NCBI GenBank assembly: GCA_032622095.1
Contig: CP136061.1
Location: forward strand, 119,612,754-119,676,753
Reading direction: 5' to 3'
From: Siphonodentalium dalli
Taxonomy: Eukaryota; Mollusca; Scaphopoda; Gadilida; Siphonodentaliidae
Length of the DNA stretch: 64,000 nt
The translations under genes and the position numbers were made by a program. The stretch's first letter is position 1, and each line of letters begins with the position of its first letter. The notes below the pieces were generated by a model. That model was not told the origin of the DNA. It was given only the letters and a program-made list of their open reading frames with translations, and did no database searches. Below are positions 63,516-64,000 of the stretch, piece after piece.

Positions 63516-64000
63516 CTGTAAAGAATTTGAAGGTAAACAACTGAATTGTTTACTTTATACCTTTTTCTGCCTTAAAGATGGATTATCTCTTCATATAACA
63601 ATTTTGAAATAGTTTCGTTGGTATAAAATAATAAATATGAATTGAAAACCTATGTCCGGTAACGCTTCTATCAATTAATATTGATCTTATTTCGAATATT
63701 TTATTATAAAATAAGATGATCAAGTGGGACACTTTATTGTTCTATTTTTAGAACAGACCATTCAGGCGATACCATATAGCGACAGAGATCATTAGGGTGT
63801 TCCCATAGCTATGCTACGAACGTCAAATGTCCCAGATTGATTGTTTGTATTGTTTGATTACATAGTTATAGACGATAACGAGTCTAATTTACGTTTATTT
63901 GTGACAAAAGTACACAATAAAATTTCTGGTCTCTGTTAACAGTAACCAATATTGTTGGTTAGCTAAACAACATGTTTTTTAGACCAGAAAATATTCTAAA
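63516..64000. other. HIT-like gene upstream intron, no recognised feature
   Basis: No splice-supported coding sequence found up to the window edge. Confidence 0.5.

Overview
This window is eukaryotic and animal in character. It is AT-rich, its genes are split by GT-AG introns, and most of it consists of introns packed with short inverted-repeat transposons. The most likely source is a marine invertebrate, possibly a bivalve or other mollusc, because ~160 bp tandem repeats inside mobile elements, Helitron-like ends and dense TTAA-flanked miniature elements fit that group. Nothing in the sequence fixes the species. It is not bacterial: there are no operons, and nearly all open frames of 60-180 codons are shadows of palindromic repeats.

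Three host genes can be assembled from splice sites and protein motifs. (1) The last three coding exons of a BAP31-type ER membrane protein gene (BCAP31-like) lie on the + strand at 1501-4767; the 5' part is outside the window. (2) A complete coding sequence for phosphoserine phosphatase (PSPH), 223 codons in five exons, lies on the - strand from 35107 down to 18710. Its last intron, 10.3 kb, carries a 4 kb satellite-bearing element and a 4.3 kb inverted-repeat element. (3) At least seven exons of a HIT-superfamily protein with a GalT/Ap4A-phosphorylase-like active-site block lie on the - strand from 63515 to about 52.1 kb, with a possible eighth exon at 51.85-51.45 kb; the 5' end is beyond the right edge. 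BCAP31 and PSPH converge on a gene-free stretch at about 5.2-18.7 kb.

The rest is a dense, nested transposon landscape. Families defined here from the sequence: A (8-bp target duplications, hairpins of hairpins, at 9, 31, 45, 46, 52, 60 kb); B (TA-flanked mariner-type, seven copies); C, D, F and L (TTAA-flanked, piggyBac-like); E (long hairpins at 32 and 35 kb); G (1.6-2.4 kb); H (9-bp duplications); J (123 bp, 6-bp duplications); K (1.26 kb nearly perfect palindrome, 8-bp duplication); Z (4.3 kb, ~690 bp inverted repeats, no long ORF). There are also hAT-like elements retaining zinc-finger remnants (55.1-56.4 and 62.5-63.1 kb), a deleted BEL/Pao LTR element (56.9-58.65 kb), a 2.1 kb element with long inverted repeats and SGNH-like and lysine-rich ORF remnants (39.0-41.1 kb), Helitron-like 3' ends (15.26 and 16.41 kb), and two oppositely oriented arrays of ~164/154-bp monomers (10.5-12.2 and 19.3-23.4 kb).

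Many insertions can be ordered in time because their target duplications are still readable inside older elements. Several miniature elements lie within 20-35 bp of exon boundaries of the three genes. No tRNA, rRNA, CRISPR array or replication origin was recognised.
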